Positions 1 through 8,578 of a stretch of 31,209 nt of DNA are shown in pieces. Below the pieces are notes generated by a model, which ran no database searches, was not told where the DNA came from, and saw only the letters and a program-made list of their open reading frames with translations. A program made the position numbers and the translations under genes. The stretch is from the NCBI GenBank assembly GCA_000969725.1, contig JXSR01S073335.1; one strand, written 5' to 3'. The DNA is from Ophiothrix spiculata (Eukaryota > Echinodermata > Ophiuroidea > Amphilepidida > Ophiotrichidae). How positions within the stretch are numbered: position 1 is the first letter of the stretch; every line of letters starts with the position of its first letter.

Positions 1-190
1 CAGGGAAGGGGCATCAGGCAGCACTGCAGTCATACCAACAGCTGCATGCTTCCGGACTTTTCAAGACAAGCTGAAAGAAGTCAGAGCGGAGCATGCAGGG
101 AAGGGGCATCAGGCAGCACTGCAGTCATACCAACAGCTGCATGCTTCCGGACTTTTCAAGACGAGCTGAAAGAAGTCAGAGCGGAGCATG
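1..190. repeat. 95-bp tandem duplication
   Basis: Bases 1-95 and 96-190 are consecutive copies of the same 95-bp unit, beginning CAGGGAAGGGGCATC, with one visible difference (ACAAG versus ACGAG near the end). The copy number left of the window edge is unknown. In one plus-strand frame the second copy leads into a short helical, charged peptide (DELKEVRAEHAANKRVLAAL) that resembles a coiled coil and may be a relic of the transposon gene downstream. Confidence 0.9.
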
Positions 191-285
191 CAGCTAATAA
201 GAGGGTGCTGGCGGCACTTACCGCAACAGATAATTTATTACTTGCAAAGATCCAAAGAATGAAACCAGAAAAATCATATTGGTAA
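130..285 (+). pseudogene. Coiled-coil-like coding fragment, transposon relic
   Basis: The plus frame reads about 40 residues rich in E, K, A and L ending in KIQRMKPEKSYW and a stop. At the end the sequence passes into a copy of the hAT dimerisation exon, but in another frame. I do not recognise the peptide. Its direct fusion to a duplicated transposase segment suggests it is a rearranged internal part of the hAT-like element whose better copy lies at 1875-2185. Confidence 0.3.
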
Positions 286-330
286 GAAGTTTATCAACTT
301 GATGCTGTTAGTGGAAATCATCTTGGCACT
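265..330 (+). pseudogene. Duplicated fragment of hAT dimerisation exon
   Basis: These 66 bases repeat 1897-1962 almost exactly. In the matching frame both encode HIGKKFINLMLLVEIILAL. After the shared stretch this copy diverges and meets a stop before the hallmark ERGFSAVKR segment, so it is a truncated second copy and not a functional exon. Confidence 0.85.
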
Positions 331-389
331 AGTTGTATTTCTATCAACTGTTGAGTCTAATGCGCGAGGCTGAGGCCAGCACGAGCGAA

Positions 390-436
390 GCGAGCGCTGG
401 CCGAAGGCCTCTTAACATAATGCACTGTCTGTGTCT
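390..436. repeat. 47-bp dispersed repeat with GAA-loop hairpin, copy 1
   Basis: A 47-base segment containing GGCC-GAA-GGCC and ending GTGTCT recurs at 1668-1714. The hairpin has the same GAA loop as the array at 2912-3017. The two copies flank the zinc-finger exon of the hAT-like gene. Confidence 0.85.
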
Positions 437-651
437 GTCATTGTAAATGTCAATCAAATTTTCTCACTTACTACGCTCCGCCCAGTTGATCGGAAATAGA
501 TCAATTAATTGTTCTTGTTTAAAGTTTCTGATTTCTCACAACGTTAGATTTAGCTCACCTTTAGGAAGCTTTCATCCAGCTTTACTCTTGGACGTCATCA
601 GCCCCATACTAAACACGTGGGGGTTCTTGTTTATCGTTTAAAATCGATGCG

Positions 652-659
652 TGACGTCA
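652..659. promoter_or_regulatory. CRE-type palindrome TGACGTCA
   Basis: A perfect cAMP-response-element palindrome in the context GTGACGTCATCAT, about 190 bases upstream of the likely ATG at 839. A CACGTG E-box lies at 614-619. The same GTGACGTCATCAT string precedes the THAP exon at 8563, which suggests a shared promoter type for the two transposon-type genes. Promoter activity is inferred only. Confidence 0.45.
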
Positions 660-838
660 TCATAAAATAGTTCCTCGAAACACATGTACGTAGTGAGCTA
701 AAGTTACAAGTAAATTCTGCTGTATTTTACCTTCTTTTGTTTGTTTTATTATTCATAATAATTGTTATGATCAAACTACATGGATTACTAGTGTTGTTGT
801 GGACTGTCGGGGCCCTTTGCGGGCTTTGCAGCCCTGCA

Positions 839-1216
839 ATGGCTACCAAAAGTGGCAGCGCTGGACCTGTCAAAACCCCCACGAAAGCTTTACCTGTTCG
901 GGTATGTATGATGTGTGGGAATTCAATAGCTACAGCTGCAACTTACTATAAAGTGGATGTTGTGACAGGTTGTAGGAAGGAAAACAGGAGGAAGCTTGGT
1001 GAAAGATTTTCTAAAGCATTGGATGTTACGGATCTTATAGATGTGGCATTCAGACACGGCTTCGCATCTAGTGTTGACAACCATTTATATGCATGTGCGA
1101 GATGTTGCAAGAAACTAGACACCATTGAAAGGGCAGCCAAACTGAAGAAACAGATGACCAATAAATTTAATGACACCTGCACAAAATCAGTGTCAAGTCA
1201 TGTTAGACAGAAGTGA
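839..1216 (+). pseudogene. C2-C2 zinc-finger exon of a hAT-like gene, stopped by TGA
   Basis: The open frame begins upstream at ATG 737, but those first residues are hydrophobic and lie next to AT-rich DNA. ATG 839 (MATKSGSAGPVKTPTKALPV) is the likelier start. A CMMC pair is followed about 60 residues later by a CARC pair (HLYACARCCKKLDTIERAAK), a spacing like treble-clef or ZAD-type N-terminal fingers, expected to bind zinc and contact DNA or chromatin. The frame hits TGA at 1214-1216, yet the same frame continues open for 67 more codons of similar composition (SSPYSTLSRQPKRSSTEHAE). The stop therefore looks like a late mutation, followed by a frameshift near 1400. A donor-like TTCAA|GTAAGT lies at 1474. 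I infer one exon of the gene completed at 1875-2185, now inactive. Confidence 0.5.
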
Positions 1217-1473
1217 ATGGCTGTCTCAAGCCCATATTCAACATTGTCAAGGCAGCCTAAGCGGTCATCGACTGAACATGCTGAAGCACCAAAACCGAGA
1301 CCAACCAGAATCCCAACCCTTGGACCGGCAAGATCACTTTTTGGAAATATTTCAAACATTCCCTGTTCTTTCCAACAGGAGAGTGCAGAGCTCCAGTCTC
1401 AGGTTCCTTTTGGCTGGTGATACCACCATGACACTGCCTCCACAACTGAACGCATCTGGAATATCCAGTGTTC
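1217..1473 (+). pseudogene. Continuation of zinc-finger exon after in-frame stop
   Basis: Reading in the same frame as 839-1216 gives a Ser/Pro/Lys/Arg-rich linker to a second stop at 1418-1420. From about 1400 another frame reads GDTTMTLPPQLNASGISSVQ up to the donor-like GTAAGT at 1474-1479. A stop plus a frameshift within 250 bases marks a decaying exon. The linker composition fits the disordered stretch between the DNA-binding and catalytic parts of a transposase-type protein, but no catalytic segment is visible in the short intron that follows. Confidence 0.4.
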
Positions 1474-1587
1474 AAGTAAGTTTTTTTTTTAACAAATGAA
1501 ATTGGCAAATATTTTCATATTTAGGGCAAGTAACCCTTCCGTCCCAAAAAATGCACTCCAAAATGCAAATTTTATCACCTTATCACC

Positions 1588-1763
1588 TTCACCGCCCAAG
1601 TTTTCCTTCAATACATGTCAAGCTCGCTTCTTTAAGGCAATTTTTTAGAATGATGACATCCACCCAAGCGAGCGCTGGCCGAAGGCCTCTTAACATAATG
1701 CACTGTCTGTGTCTATCACTTAAAATATATCTTCACCGCCCAAGTTTTCCCTCAATACATGTC
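1588..1763. repeat. 32-bp direct repeat and second 47-bp repeat copy inside intron
   Basis: TTCACCGCCCAAGTTTTCC and its continuation occur at 1588-1619 and 1732-1763 with one mismatch. Between them, 1668-1714 is the second copy of the 47-base GAA-hairpin segment seen at 390-436. The intron of the hAT-like gene is therefore itself a patchwork of duplicated element pieces. Confidence 0.8.
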
Positions 1764-1874
1764 GATTGTTGAGGCCTGATATGTTTGTGACAGGCAAAGC
1801 AAAATTAAAATTATTCATATCTTTTTTTCTCCAAATCTTATACAAATATGTGTTGATCTTTTGTTTTTATTCAG

Positions 1875-2185
1875 GTGACTTTTGGCCTATGGTGTACCAG
1901 AAAGATCATATTGGTAAGAAGTTTATCAACTTGATGCTGTTAGTGGAAATCATCTTGGCACTACTCTTCTCAACTGCAGTAGTGGAGAGGGGTTTTTCTG
2001 CTGTCAAGCGAATTCTTGCCAACTGGCGGAGCACTCTAGGCCCAAATCTAATAAGCGACTGTCTTCACTTCAGTACAAGGAAGAAAGAGCTGGAATCACC
2101 TAACTACAGAGAAAGACTGACAAACAATGCTGTAAAGTCCTTCTTGAAAGGGGCAGACAGGAAGTGTGTGGGGGTGAAAATGTAG
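1875..2185 (+). pseudogene. hAT transposase C-terminal dimerisation exon
   Basis: A pyrimidine-rich tract and TTCAG (AG at 1873-1874) make a good splice acceptor. The exon then encodes GDFWPMVYQKDHIG and the hAT-family signature VVERGFSAVKRILANWRSTL, equivalent to the C-terminal dimerisation block of hAT transposases and of domesticated proteins such as ZNF862. No DDE catalytic region is visible upstream, so this is a partial or internally deleted element. Its stop is at 2183-2185. An acidic reading frame continues just after it in another phase (see 2186-2478), indicating a frameshift near the end. The N-terminal part of the exon is duplicated at 265-330. Confidence 0.7.
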
Positions 2186-2478
2186 TCAAGAGACGAATTA
2201 ACACGCTGAAGTCAGTAGTTGGTGAAAAACCAAGTTATCATCAAGTTATTATAAACATGTAAGATGATATTGAAGTATGTGACTCGTGGTCTGATTGTGA
2301 TGAAGACAGGCACGGTGATCATGTAGCGGTTGATCCCGACGGTGACATAGCTGAAGTTGTCTATGTGATAAGCACTGACACAGAAGAGACTCCAAGTGGA
2401 ACTAACGAGAGTATACAGAGCATTGAGGATTCAGTAACAGGAGACCATGTTGTTGAACATCTAGAGGAGGAGGAGTAA
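2186..2478 (+). pseudogene. Acidic tail of hAT-like protein, frameshifted
   Basis: In the frame starting at 2161 the DNA reads about 33 residues (ENVVKRRINTLKSVVGEK and on) to TAA 2260-2262. It then stays open for 71 Asp/Glu-rich codons ending HLEEEE and TAA at 2476-2478. The long open acidic run directly after the dimerisation exon suggests the original C-terminal tail, separated now by one frameshift and one stop. I know no specific function. Confidence 0.4.
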
Positions 2479-2880
2479 ATGTAGTTGAAATCATCAGGAT
2501 TTGCATTAGTGGGATATTAATGAACAGAGTGTGACTGGCATACATAGTGACAAATAGTTAACCTATATATAGAAAGGCTAGAAAGGCTAAATAAAATCAA
2601 TGATTGGACTGAACTTAAGATAATGCTTAACTTTTGTTTCAGTTACTGGGTTCTTCATCATGTGAATCAGACAATGGTCAACAAGAATATACTTGAAAAC
2701 ATAAAGCTGCAGAAACTACGGTATTTATTAAGTAGTCCCTGGTGTAATAGCCTTGTTCAAGGCGCTCTAAATTAGTAAACTTTAAAGTTGTCTCACTAAA
2801 CATGAATTAAGCCAAAGCTATTACTCACTATCTAAGTCCAGAGTACCGTGGTGTCCTCAATTTATGTAGTACAATATCGC
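2479..2880. other. No gene seen; AT-rich flank of the hAT-like relic
   Basis: No coding pattern, RNA gene or terminal repeat was recognised. A short GAAAGGCTA doublet at about 2571-2588 precedes AATAAA (2590-2595), which could be a polyadenylation signal for the upstream gene. Confidence 0.4.
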
Positions 2881-3030
2881 TGCTTGCCGAAGTCGAGCTT
2901 GCAAAATTCCCAGCTCGCCGAAGGCGAGCTCTAAATAGGTAAATTAATGCGGCGAAGCCGCAGTCAGCTCGCCGAAGGCGAGCTCTAAATAGGTAAATTT
3001 CTGCGGCGAAGCCGCAGTCAGCGAGCCGAA
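2881..3030. repeat. 54-bp tandem repeat of GAA-loop DNA hairpins
   Basis: Two 54-bp units each contain two hairpins. One is AGCTCGCC-GAA-GGCGAGCT (2912-2930 and 2966-2984). The other is TGCGGC-GAA-GCCGCA (2948-2962 and 3002-3016, with one extra flanking pair in the second). They are separated by CTAAATAGGTAAATT. Degenerate half units flank both sides (2883-2902 and 3017-3032). The core GCGAAGC is the sequence known from biophysical work to form an exceptionally stable mini-hairpin. The surroundings are AT-rich, so the GC-rich stems stand out. Confidence 0.9.
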
Positions 3031-3040
3031 GGAAAGTCCA

Positions 3041-4540
3041 CCGTCTGTCGTCTCACCCTGAATAGGGGCATTATGCGTAAATTTCTTCAGATATCGCCAC
3101 TGACTTTTACCTTCGAGCTATACTATGTAGACTGCGCGGAAAGCTAGGATAGGATTGAATTAATTCTGACCGTCTTGGACCAAGACTACTGGTGTAACTG
3201 TTTTAAGTAGTTTTTAAACCATTTGGATGTAGATCACGAGCCTTGCCTAATTTTCATTAATGAGTAACAGTACCATAATGAGTAGTAATAAGTTTTTTAT
3301 CCAATACCTGCCACCATAAAATCATAAGCAATTCCTGAGATTTAAATGCCAGTCTCATTTTGAATTTTGGTCTTACTTGTCACTTTTGCCAAATTAATCT
3401 TGAATTTGATCTTGACTTTCAGCAGCTTCTGTCTTGAGGACATCATGCTTGAAAAATATCTGAAAAGAATATAGGGGGGGGGGGGCCTAATATGACAAAA
3501 TATCAAGAGGTAGACTTGAAGACCACTGAAATGAATCTGGCCTTTAGTGATGAAACCATATCAAAATTATGTCATGTTAATTTTTAAATTTAAATTTATT
3601 ATCATTTTGTGAGAAAATTTGTCAAATTCTTTCATCTCAAAAAAGATTCTCGCAAAAGTTCCTGGGAGAATCCATATCAAAAAATTTGTGAGAATTCTCG
3701 TAGCACTCCTTTGCGAGAATCTAAACAGATTCTCATACTCGGGAACAAATTTCTAGGCCTGAACATTGAAAAAAAATGTCAAATCAAGGAGGAGTACAAT
3801 ATATAATATCAAAAACCAACTACCACCTTGAAAATTGAAGAGAGCAAAAAAGGATATAAAGTAATATTTTGTTGTTGAAAGTATGAAGTTATTACTGTTT
3901 TTCACAAATAATATATAAATCTGAATATACAGCTGTAGATCTTTGTACCAATAGTCATTAAATCATCTTATTATAATAGGTGTTGGGAATAAGCGCTCAA
4001 TGTCAGTTTCTTTGACACTACCATGTTGAATATACATTACCCTTTAGCACATAAAAAGCCGCTTGGCTTGTGTGTCAGCTGCCACGGTAGCTTTAAGAAG
4101 AGGAACGCCACTTATAAAGGCTGGAAAGTCTTGTTCTGTAATTCAGCAAGAGGTCAGGCCAAATAAATTACTGAATGACGGATTCTTGTGCTGGGAGTGT
4201 GACAACTTATTGGCCCATATTTCAGTGTGACGACTTATTGTAGCGTAATTAGTCATCATTTTTCCGTTACCGAGAGGCATTTCAGCCAATGAAAATTCAA
4301 CACAAATAACAACTTTTGGCACAGTTTCGAGTACAAATTATGGCATTCCATATCAAAGTGCACAAATTGGGCAGTCTCTTTGTTCTAATGTTATAATTGT
4401 GGTTATCACTATTAGTATTGAACATATTGTTTAGTAAATCTGGCAGTAAGTTGTGCATGTGACTAAATTTATACATAAAGGTGACAATTTACATGTTGCA
4501 AAGATCAGAAACTTTAAGTTGAGTATATTTGATAAAAAGT
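3041..4540. other. No gene seen; AT-rich spacer
   Basis: Only short AT-rich frames are present. A 12-base G run starts at 3474. A GATTCTCGCAAAAG / CTTTGCGAGAATC inverted pair lies at about 3646-3721. No RNA gene or complete element was recognised. Confidence 0.5.
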
Positions 4541-4554
4541 GGGTTACTAGGGCT

Positions 4555-5131
4555 TGTCTATTCACTCTGACTTATAGCTCGTAAAGCTCTTTTCTGAATT
4601 ATGTGAAATTTATTTTTATCAGTATTGCTTGCACTATCCCATAATTGAAATGTGATAAAACATAGTGAAGTAGAAGCTTATTAGTGCAGATTCTGGGAGA
4701 AATTTGTTTACTTTATACAAGATACCTATGCTACTTGAACACTTTTTACAGAGCTCATTAATATGATTCTTCAAACTTAAGTTTTGATCAAAAGTTACTC
4801 CAAGGAACTTTATTCATTTCAATATTATCAAGAGCAAGTTATTACGTATTTTATTAGTTTTCTATTTGATCCCAAAGAGCATATAGTTTTTTTTTAAGAT
4901 TGAGAGATAGTATATTAGATTTGAACCATGTATTTAATTTACTAATTCCATTATTCATGATGGTATTAAATGAATATATGTCCTTGTGGGAATTAAAAAC
5001 ACTTGTGTCATCTGCAAAAAGAATAAATGACAGGTCGGGTACTAAATTTGGAATGTCATTTACCTAGTAAATAAAACGTAGTGGTCCAAGAAAAGAGTCT
5101 TGTGGTATCCCAGTCTGAAACATTGGAGGGG
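4555..5131 (-). pseudogene. Non-LTR retrotransposon reverse transcriptase fragment
   Basis: On the minus strand the frames read, in order, GIPQDSFLGPLRFI (the GxPQGS-type block), a fragment like YVNDIPNLV, then FADDTSVFNSHKD with the FADD catalytic motif at 5007-5018. These are followed by the thumb-like block SLKNHINELCKKCSSSIGIL and IIQKRALRAI. Motif order and spacing match the reverse transcriptase of LINE elements of the jockey/CR1/L2 type. At least one frameshift in an A-run (about 4888-4897) and several stops show it is dead. The endonuclease and 5' regions are absent. The clade is not resolved by eye. Confidence 0.8.
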
Positions 5132-5494
5132 TCTCCAAGGAGTAATGAAGACAATGCTAAAGTAGAATCCCACATATCACAGAGGGAAAGTAAACTAGGT
5201 AAAACTTTCATCAAGATAACAGCTACACAACTTTTTTTGAAGTACACATTATGTGAGAATAGGAAATAATGTTTTCTTCAGCCTATGGTGACAATTGTGA
5301 AGCCTAGAATATGTTGAACTTTTTAATCGTGACCTTTTTGAGGATGTTTATTACATTATCCATATTTCTCAGTAACTAAGCTAACTGCATCAATATTGAT
5401 TACATGAGGTATAGATGCCAGGGCTTTGATCAAAAAAATAATACAAACTTAGACATAGGTATACGTTAGTCTCGTGTATTACTAATATTTCATC

Positions 5495-5690
5495 ATGGAT
5501 AAGGCCAAGGACAAAACCTATAGTTGTGATTCATGTGGACTAGTCCTCATCAAACATTTGTATAATCTACAAAGGCACCAATGAAGGAGTACTTGCAGTA
5601 TGTGATATATGAGGTAAAATGTTTTCCAACTGAACAGATAACTTGCGTCTTCATTAAGGTGTTTGGTCCATGGGAGATCCGCTAGAGTAT
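5495..5690 (+). pseudogene. Decayed C2H2 zinc-finger pair
   Basis: From ATG 5495 the frame gives TYSCDSCGLVLIKHLYNLQRHQ then TGA, a C-x2-C...L-x2-H finger. A second finger follows in another frame near 5603: CDI, a stop where the second Cys is expected, then GKMFSN, TDNLRLH and another stop. The residues around the stops fit a classical finger, so the stops look like point mutations. Such fingers commonly precede transposon polymerase-type genes. The polymerase-like relic 0.7 kb downstream may belong to the same element. Confidence 0.5.
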
Positions 5691-5699
5691 AAATCGGCA

Positions 5700-6080
5700 T
5701 GAATGATATTTTATCGATGTAGAACCGATTTTTAAAATAAAAATTGGGGGGTACGGGACTTGTTTTTGCATGAGAGTCTGTTTAAAAACACCATTTTTGG
5801 AGGTTTTGGGGGACAAATTAGTACAGGGGTCTATGGGAAATGTGGCAAAAGTGAAATTATTTAGTGTTGATTCAAAAAATCTGCTAGAGTAATTTTGTTA
5901 ATTTTTTTTATAAAAGTTGCGCACAAGTATGTTCTTTCAAATAAAAAAATAAAAATTGGGGGTCACAGACCTAATTTTCTAGAAAAATACTAAAATGTGG
6001 CCATTTTTAGCTTCAAAACACTACTCAGAGAATATGCGCATGCGTATTGCGGGACTAACCAACTCGGAAACTGGCGCGTA
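5700..6080. other. Spacer with weak internal repeat
   Basis: AATAAAAATTGGGGG occurs twice (about 5736 and 5947), followed each time by a short G/C-containing stretch and a CTAGA/TTGTT segment. A GC-rich island with TGCGCATGCG and GGCGCG begins near 6035. No gene is recognised. Confidence 0.4.
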
Positions 6081-6240
6081 CTGGTACGCGTGAACGGCGC
6101 GTGGACCAAACGCCTTAAAGTAAATATTATGCACTATCAGAAATATCATCTACCCTGTGAAATAAGAAAAAAGATTGGACAAGATCAAGAAAGTATAAAT
6201 GATTCAGAGTCTGGGGAAAGAAAGCGCCAACTGGATGATG

Positions 6241-7350
6241 AAAAAACACCGCAAAAAGTTTGAAACGTCTTTCAAAACTGATGTTCCTATTGATATAATA
6301 AAGGAACTGAATGACAATCACGAACTTTTTCAAGTGTACTGTACTAATTAGAGACAGATTAGATATCTGTAAGGAAGTCAAGCTACTTTCAAAGTACAAC
6401 TGCTTTCTTCCAACTTCAGAAAACATGAACTTTAAAAAATGTGCTAAAGAAGTATTTGCAAAACAGTGTATACTTACTTATACTTTAAGAGTATAACTGC
6501 TTTCTTCCAACTTCGGAAAATGTGAACTTTGCAAAATGTGCCAAAGAAGTATTTGCAAAACAGACTACTGCATTTAAGATTAACGCATCATTTGGTTTTG
6601 TTCTCCTCAACAATGAAACTAATGAACGTAAAAATTTCTACTCTTCAGGAAATACAAAGATTTTTGAGTCACCATTTCTTTCAAGGACCGTTCTTCGTTT
6701 GGAACCTGTTACAAGGCCTTGGCAGAAATCGATGCTCTTGAATATGCCTGATTGCTTCGCCAAATTTGCAAATGGATGGTGGACGCTTTGTGCAAGATCT
6801 GATATTCTTTGTATACATGTAAGATTTGCAGCCATCTAATCGGTGCCTGCTCTGAGTTACCAGATTATATTTTGAAGAATCAAACAATTGTATTGCTTGT
6901 AAACAATTTATCAAGTAACAAACCCTATAAAGAAAATTTATGCCTCTTTAGATGCATTGCACTACACTTAAGGGAAACCATCGGTGTAAGCTGGTGAACA
7001 AAAACAAAAACAGGTATTGTTTAAGGAGTATACGAGTCAGAACCCAAAAAACTTTGCGGGTGTCAAACTCATCCAAATGCAAAAACTTGTTGACTTGTTC
7101 CAAGTTAACATGGTCGTTTATGAACATGAACTTAAGAAAGTGATTACCAAGAAGAAATGCAAATGCCAAACGGTGAAACAGCTGCTGTAGCACAACTTGT
7201 CCGTAGAAGTTTGAGAAAATATGAAAGTACTATATGTGCATAAAACCTCCATGAAAATCACTTCAGTTACATCACAAACCTGGAGAGATACACTCATTCC
7301 TACTCATGCCGTAAGTGTGACGAGATGTAGAAGACCAGTAAGCAGCTACA
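6241..7350 (+). pseudogene. Relic resembling N-terminal part of Polinton/Maverick DNA polymerase B
   Basis: Pieces in shifting plus frames keep a recognisable order. First come FAKQTTAFKINASFGFVLL and SPFL (about 6549-6690), then KENLCLFRCIALHL (about 6928-6975) and KLVDLFQVNMVVYEHE (about 7081-7130). Last come ENHFSYITNLERYTHSYSC and a CRKC pair (about 7250-7314), a broken zinc-binding knuckle whose last part (CHEATC) lies one frameshift later. From family knowledge this series resembles the region before the polymerase core in protein-primed polymerases of self-synthesising transposons. No exonuclease or palm motif is visible, so only the front part survives. Stops and frameshifts occur throughout, and a 69-bp segment is duplicated internally. 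Assignment rests on recalled motif order, not on a search. Confidence 0.5.
6398..6563. repeat. 69-bp direct duplication within polymerase-like relic
   Basis: 6398-6466 and 6495-6563 are near-identical (offset 97 bases). Both cover AACTGCTTTCTTCCAACTTC through GTATTTGCAAAACAG, encoding the same KCAKEVFAKQ peptide. The copies differ at several positions, so the duplication is not recent. Confidence 0.85.
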
Positions 7351-7356
7351 GTTGCC

Positions 7357-8477
7357 ATGAAGCCACATGTGAATCTTGATAATTATTCCAGCACCATGTC
7401 TGACAGAGAGACACACAGGTTTAAGTTTAACAAGCTACTTGAGGCATACAAACTGGAAATTTTACCAGATATGGTAGACAATTATAAACATCTCAAGGAG
7501 GATGAAAGTAAGGCAGTGGGCAAGCTATTAAATTTCTTTTGTGGTTTCCATCTACTAGTCCATTTAGCTAAAACTGCTTTGGGAAGCAAAAAAAAAAGAA
7601 AGAAAAAAAAAGGTTTTGAGGATGCGCCGTGGATCTCTGACTGTTCTTCCAAAAAGAGCCATCATTTAATGTTGAAGGCCCCATGAACAGGTACAGTCAT
7701 AGTCCTTTTCAATGCACAAGTAAGAGGAAAGCAGACGCCTCTAGCACCACCAGTATTGTCGGCCCTGGATCATGGTCAGAATTCAAAGGTGAAGGTGAAG
7801 AAAACAACATCTAACATGGCCACACCTACTTACGCTGTGGAGGAGGAGGCGGATGAGCCTGCAAGAGAGCTGCCTTTGTCAGCAAAGAAACCCAAAAAAT
7901 CATCAAGTAATGACCCGTTGGAAACTGCTCTGACTGACAAAACTGTTGACCAAGAAGACCCTAGGTGCTAAGGGATATGTACAGAGAACTGACCAATGAT
8001 GCAGGCATTGCAGGGCATATATAAATTACACATATTCACACCTGAATCTGAGGCTACAAGAGGCATTAGATGCAGAAGACCCAGATATCAATGTTGATCT
8101 TCGAGGATTAAATGAAGATGGGACAGAAAAATATCAAGTATTTTGAGGACATGTATATCAAAGAGGTATCCAGTGTCCACGAACGGCAACAGAGTGAAGT
8201 GGGATACATTGCCACAGCTCTGTCGGTCAGAGAGCTGATAGAGCAGGTGCAGAAGCAATGCCCAGAAGGAAATCCCTTCCACAGTGAAACTTGGGTTAGA
8301 TATCAATTTCACCCAAAGCATCCAAGAAGTATAGCAACCCAAAGATGCAAGAAGAGATTTAATTTCAAACTTTTTGTAAAAGGTGTCTTTCTGTTATCAA
8401 AAGAGGCAATAACAGTGACTTCGCACAAGTACACTAAGTGCCTGACATTATTTGTAAAAGCATTTGCAGAACTCTAG
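7357..8477 (+). pseudogene. Second transposon-associated protein, unnamed family, decayed
   Basis: Two coding blocks survive. Block 1 (7357-7686) contains TMSDRETHRFKFNKLLEAYK and LLNFFCGFHLLVHLAKTAL, ending after an A/G-rich slippage-prone tract. Block 2 begins with DAEDPDINVDLRGLNED (about 8068-8120) and then, in another frame (8112-8477), ERQQSEVGYIATALSVRELI and ETWVRYQFHPKHPRS. I recall similar block pairs in multicopy uncharacterised proteins of cnidarian and deuterostome genomes, so I infer a repeat-derived gene. I cannot name the family or an enzymatic role. Between the blocks, 7690-7970 is a Lys/Glu/Pro-rich low-complexity frame. It abuts the polymerase-like relic directly, so either one element carried both or one inserted next to the other. 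Confidence 0.45.
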
Positions 8478-8563
8478 TCTTACGATACATGACCATAAAT
8501 CTACATCAACTGATACACCTTGCCAGGTGTGTAAAATGACATTTTCTATAGAGGGTTTGCACG

Positions 8564-8571
8564 TGACGTCA
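8564..8571. promoter_or_regulatory. CRE-type palindrome TGACGTCA before THAP exon
   Basis: A perfect TGACGTCA lies eight bases before the first ATG of the THAP frame. It is in the same GTGACGTCATCAT context as the CRE at 652, suggesting that it marks a transcription start region. Confidence 0.45.
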
Positions 8572-8578
8572 TCATCCG

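Noticed and set aside
737-838. Signal peptide at the N-terminus of the zinc-finger frame
   Set aside because: The hydrophobic residues come from AT-rich DNA upstream of a better ATG at 839; a zinc-finger transposase-type protein should be nuclear.
4040-4120. Possible tRNA-like stretch near CGCTTGGCTTGTGTGTCAGC
   Set aside because: No cloverleaf or A/B boxes could be drawn.
5056-5269. Short frames on both strands
   Set aside because: They are shadows of the reverse transcriptase relic in other phases.
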